From Apricaphanius iberus (taxonomy: Eukaryota; Chordata; Actinopteri; Cyprinodontiformes; Aphaniidae): 64,000 bases of DNA. Position 1 is the first letter of the stretch. Each line of letters opens with the position of its first letter. The notes below the pieces were generated by a model. It searched no databases. It saw only the letters and a program-made list of their open reading frames with translations, and was not told the origin of the DNA. The stretch lies in NCBI GenBank assembly GCA_028564705.1, contig JAPXFQ010001504.1:1-64000 (forward strand), in the 5' to 3' direction. Positions 60,721-64,000 of the stretch are shown piece after piece. The position numbers and the translations under genes are program-made.

Positions 60721-61700
60721 ATGTAGTGCTTAGCTGTAATGGTGAACCAATACATTTCACTACTTTGATCCTGACTTGAGCAGGAAAGTCCAGGATCGTG
60801 TCCCTAAATATCAGATTAACAGGTGAAATGTGTGAACAACTATCTGAAGTGACCCTTACCATGAATTTCAACTGGAGTATAATTTATTTATATTTATATT
60901 ATTATAGTATCAATGTATTTATGTAAAGCCAATTGATATTCATGTCTATCAGAAGAACAATCTGAATAGCAAGATATATGGAATTAATGAAAAATACAAT
61001 AGAACATTTAAGTTATGATCAAAATACATATAATATTGCAATTAATTAAACATTTGGCTTTTGACTAATTGTTGTTCATTTGAAATTATTTTTTATTAAA
61101 CCTATAACATCTGCATACATTTTTTATCTATAAAATTTTATTAGCTCAGAAAACACAAGCTACACTAGATATCGGTCAAATAAATATCTTTGCAAATGTT
61201 GTAAATTGTAAGATCTACTATCGTCATTGAACCTTTGCTATCATGCATCAGTGAGGTCAAGCTCTAGTTCTGCTTTGGATAAATTAATACGACAATTCAA
61301 ACTCCTCCCAAAGTTTTCAAAACATTTCTTTTCTCATCCTACAAAGTGTGGGGACTGGAGTTAAAGTTTTTCAAAGACATATCAAAATAAGCAGAATCTC
61401 TGGTGTGAAACATTAATGTCTAGACAGATCCTTCCCACTGAAAAGCTCAAAGCATTCATCTTTTTCCTCCTTTGTCTTGCACCTCTGTCTTTCCACCTTC
61501 CCTGCTGACACGAGACAAATACTAGGCAGCTCTACTTCCTAAGTGTTTCCACAGAGGCAGACTGATTCACTGTTGGGCCCCAGCATCCAGTGTCCAAAGG
61601 CAGACTTCTGTGATCAACCATGCAGAGCAGCCAGTCAAACTCACAGGGGAATAGTACATCTTCCAAAGGACTTCAAGTTGCGCCAGAAATGTTTGAGTGA
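60721..61700. other. AT-rich non-coding stretch
   Basis: No supported feature on either strand. Confidence 0.4.
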
Positions 61701-61705
61701 GTATA

Positions 61706-62023
61706 TCAGAATCAGCTTTAATGGCCAAGTATGACACATACAAGGAATTTGACTCCGGCAACTTTTCTCTCTTTTCTCTCTCAGTATAAGAACTTAAATA
61801 AGAGAAATTAAAACGGTGAAATAAAATAAATACAAATAAATAATAAAGATAGATAGATATATACACCAAACCAGGTTATTGTACAGTAAGTATATACAGC
61901 AGTGCAGAGTTTTAGTTTATTGTTCATGTGAATGGACTCAGACTCTGTGACTATTCAGAGTTCATCAGAGCGACAGCCTGGGGGAAGAAACTGTTCTTGT
62001 GTCGGGTGGTTTTGGCGTACAGC
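61706..62023 (-). mobile_element. Rex1-like LINE 3' UTR, 5'-truncated copy
   Basis: Co-linear with 28700-29035: GGCCAAGTATGACACATACA, AGGAATTTGACTCCGGCAAC, AGTGCAGAGTTTTAGTTTAT, and CATCAGAGCGACAGCCTGGG-GGAAGAAACTG. Only one AATCAG unit is left in its tail. About 318 bp of UTR, no coding sequence. Confidence 0.85.
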
Positions 62024-62466
62024 CATATATATGAACTTTTGCATGCTAGATATTGGGTCCAGGTTGCAAAAAAACATAGTAATTATTTAAAATAAAGCCA
62101 AAACCTCCCCCTGCTGGCTCCTTGTGCAAGTAACACGCTTAAGCCCAGTTTATCCTTCTCAGTCTGCTGAGTTGCAGAAACATTTAGCGCCATTAGTCAC
62201 AGACGCAAAGTGGAGATTGAGTAGAGACACAAATGGAGTAGAGCTGAATTTTTTAAACTGTCATATGCAACCGAGAGCCATATCTGTGAATGGTCAGCCC
62301 AATATCATGCTTCATATTGGGATTTGACCCAATATGGCACCTGTGACTGGCAGTGCTACGGTTTGTCTCCTGCTCATTAGACTGTTAATGTTAATTTTCT
62401 CGACATCTGTGATCATATAAACCCACATAACAAATGAATGTGTCTTGACTTTGATGTGATTGACAT

Positions 62467-62871
62467 ATGATCGGGAATTCTTTGTTTTTCATCAGAGAGT
62501 CACTGGAAAACTTGTTTGATAAACTGGACGGCTACAAACAAGCGTTTACCCTCCTTTTACAGTTGATGAAGACTTACCTGACTATTTGCTGCTGTGTTGG
62601 GTGCCAGGCAAAGCCCACAAAAGATCCAGGAAAAGGGGTTCATGATCTGGAATCCAGATTAAGTGAAAACGTGCCAAAGTGCGTCGGGGCCCTGCTGTCT
62701 TCGGTTGCCGGGATCATCCTTGGCTGCGCCAGATTCCTTAATGTGTGTGGCGGTGTGTTCAAGCTTCTGCCTGCTCAGACTACAACAAGCGTCCTGGACC
62801 CTCCACAGCGCAGGAGTTGTTTTCCGGAGCTTTTGTCTGCATCATTTCCTTCTATGTTTGTGGCAGCTTGA
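62467..62871 (+). CDS. Hypothetical 134-residue ORF, maybe LINE 5' region
   Basis: Frame with a helical first half (ESLENLFDKLDGYKQAFTLL), a Cys-rich middle (TICCCVGCQAK) and hydrophobic stretch (CVGALLSSVAGIILGCARFL). No family recognised. It precedes a LINE endonuclease by ~90 bp on the same strand and may be its 5' UTR or ORF1 remnant. Confidence 0.25.
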   Translation: MIGNSLFFIRESLENLFDKLDGYKQAFTLLLQLMKTYLTICCCVGCQAKPTKDPGKGVHDLESRLSENVPKCVGALLSSVAGIILGCARFLNVCGGVFKLLPAQTTTSVLDPPQRRSCFPELLSASFPSMFVAA

Positions 62872-62955
62872 CCCGTATGGACTAGCTGGGGTCCATAGGA
62901 CCGCTTGACTTGCCTTCGTACAATCCCGCTGTGGAACATGGAGACTGCCTCTCTG

Positions 62956-63999
62956 ATGTCTTACAAGATCCATGTTGGCCTGCTAAATGCTTGTTCAATT
63001 GAGAATAAATCTCATTCATTGAAAGATCTCTTCTCAAGATAAAATATTGATATTAGGTGTCTTCTGGAGACATGGCACAGAGGTGAACAGTTTATTTAAA
63101 TGATCTCTGCCCAGCTGGCTGCTCTGTTGTTGGGAGGCCCTGGGCCTCTAGCCGTGGTGGTGGCCTTGCTATTGTGCACAGGGATGACTATAAATGTAAT
63201 GACATCCAGTCCCAAGAATTTTCTCTTTTGAATAGTAGATGGTAAAAGTAGGTTTCTCATCCCCTTTTTTTCACTGCGTGTTGATTTACCATCCTCCTGG
63301 CCCTGCTGCTGTATTTTTAAAGCATTTTGGTGTCTTCTTGTCCTCTATAATAAAGTTGGAAACTTCCTGTTAATGACAGCTCTTCTTGCCCCACAATGGA
63401 GCTTTTAAGAATGACTAAAGCTTTTAATTTTGAACAGCATGTTTCTTAGCCAAAAAGGCCATATTTTAGACTTGGTTTTTACAATTTGTCTAAACATTTA
63501 AAAAAAGTCTGTAATCGATGTGCATTTGAGTGATCACAGTCTTGTTTTGTTTGATTTGCACTTCAGTCCTGAACCTAACCATTTAGGAGTCAGGTCTCAG
63601 AGGCCTGTTATCACTGATGGTACTGCAGATAGTTTTTCTCATAAGTTTGACCCTCTTTTATTCATGGACTGTCTTGATGTGGATGTTTTATTCACTGCTT
63701 AAACAATCACTGAGTAGAAGTTTTGGACCACGTGGCTCTTGTGAAATCTAACTTGTCTACCAAGAAGAAACTGTGGCCTTGGATAAATTAAGGTATCCCA
63801 AGCCTAAAGAGACTTTGTTGAAAGACTGAAAGCCTGTGGAAATCCACGAAACCTGAGGTGCACAGGCTCCATTTTAGGGATCTTGTGTCATCATACAATG
63901 TGCTGGGTGAAAATGCCCGATCTGACTATATTCATCAAGTGGTAACATTGTCTAAGAAAAATCACAGTGTTGTTTGACACAATTAATTATCTTGTAAAT
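62956..63999 (+). pseudogene. CR1/L2-type LINE endonuclease region, runs off the window
   Basis: From ATG 62956: MSYKIHVGLLNACSIENKSH then SLKDLFSR, a TAA, NIDIRCLLETWH (catalytic Glu in ETW), SRGGGLAIVH-like reading near 63160, later AFNFEQHVS and HLSDHSLVLFDLHFSPEPNH (SDH block, 63520-63580), then linker sequence to the window edge. Several stops and frameshifts. It was likely a full 5' end, with RT expected beyond the window. Confidence 0.78.
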
Positions 64000-64000
64000 C

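Overview
This window looks like accessory, repeat-dominated DNA from a teleost fish nuclear genome. I infer this from the mixture of element families: L2/CR1-type LINEs whose 3' UTR ends in a GAATT-type tail, RTE-type LINEs with a (TGGA)n tail, Rex1/Babar-like LINEs with a (GATTCT)n tail, Tc1, ZMYM1-like hAT, DIRS, a Ty3/gypsy element with Gmr1-type pol order, a gamma-type endogenous retrovirus (ERV) and a tRNA-derived SINE. I see no intact host gene. Almost every recognisable coding stretch is a transposon remnant.

Layout. 1-7126: a minus-strand ERV with two near-identical LTRs; RNase H-integrase-env remain, gag-protease-RT are absent, and env is split by an ~83 bp poly-A tract. 7127-13900: decayed fragments (a coiled-coil ORF piece, LINE scraps, an LTR-like stretch). 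13900-19090: a minus-strand hAT transposon whose exons still carry splice sites, with an RTE LINE (14714-16533, 10 bp target duplication) in its 3' flank. 19398-23792: fragments of LINE, gypsy 5' end, Tc1 and SINE. 23794-26433: a 2.64 kb DNA transposon in a LINE at a TA site, carrying a three-exon minus-strand gene fragment. 26598-30497: an L2-type LINE cut by a Tc1 element, itself cut by a Rex1-like LINE that creates an in-frame transposase-RT fusion. 30500-36565: LINE pieces, a 98 bp tandem repeat and a BED zinc-finger exon.

36866-37985 is an L2-type 3' UTR carrying a ~400 bp antisense 28S rRNA fragment; a 660 bp hAT-like MITE follows. 41965-47203 holds three LINEs (one head-on to its neighbour), a 47 bp tandem duplication and a SINE. 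47215-53158 is a DIRS-type element split by ~4 kb containing minisatellites, including an exact 49 bp array. 54720-58560 is a Ty3/gypsy element with integrase upstream of RT. 58850-64000 has an RTE/BovB-like LINE, LTR-like and LINE-tail repeats, and the endonuclease region of another LINE.

Nothing here forms a working pathway. The value lies in the nesting order, the captured host sequences (28S rRNA, PB1-like exons), the chimeric ORF and the unusual satellites. All family assignments come from reading motifs; no database search was run.
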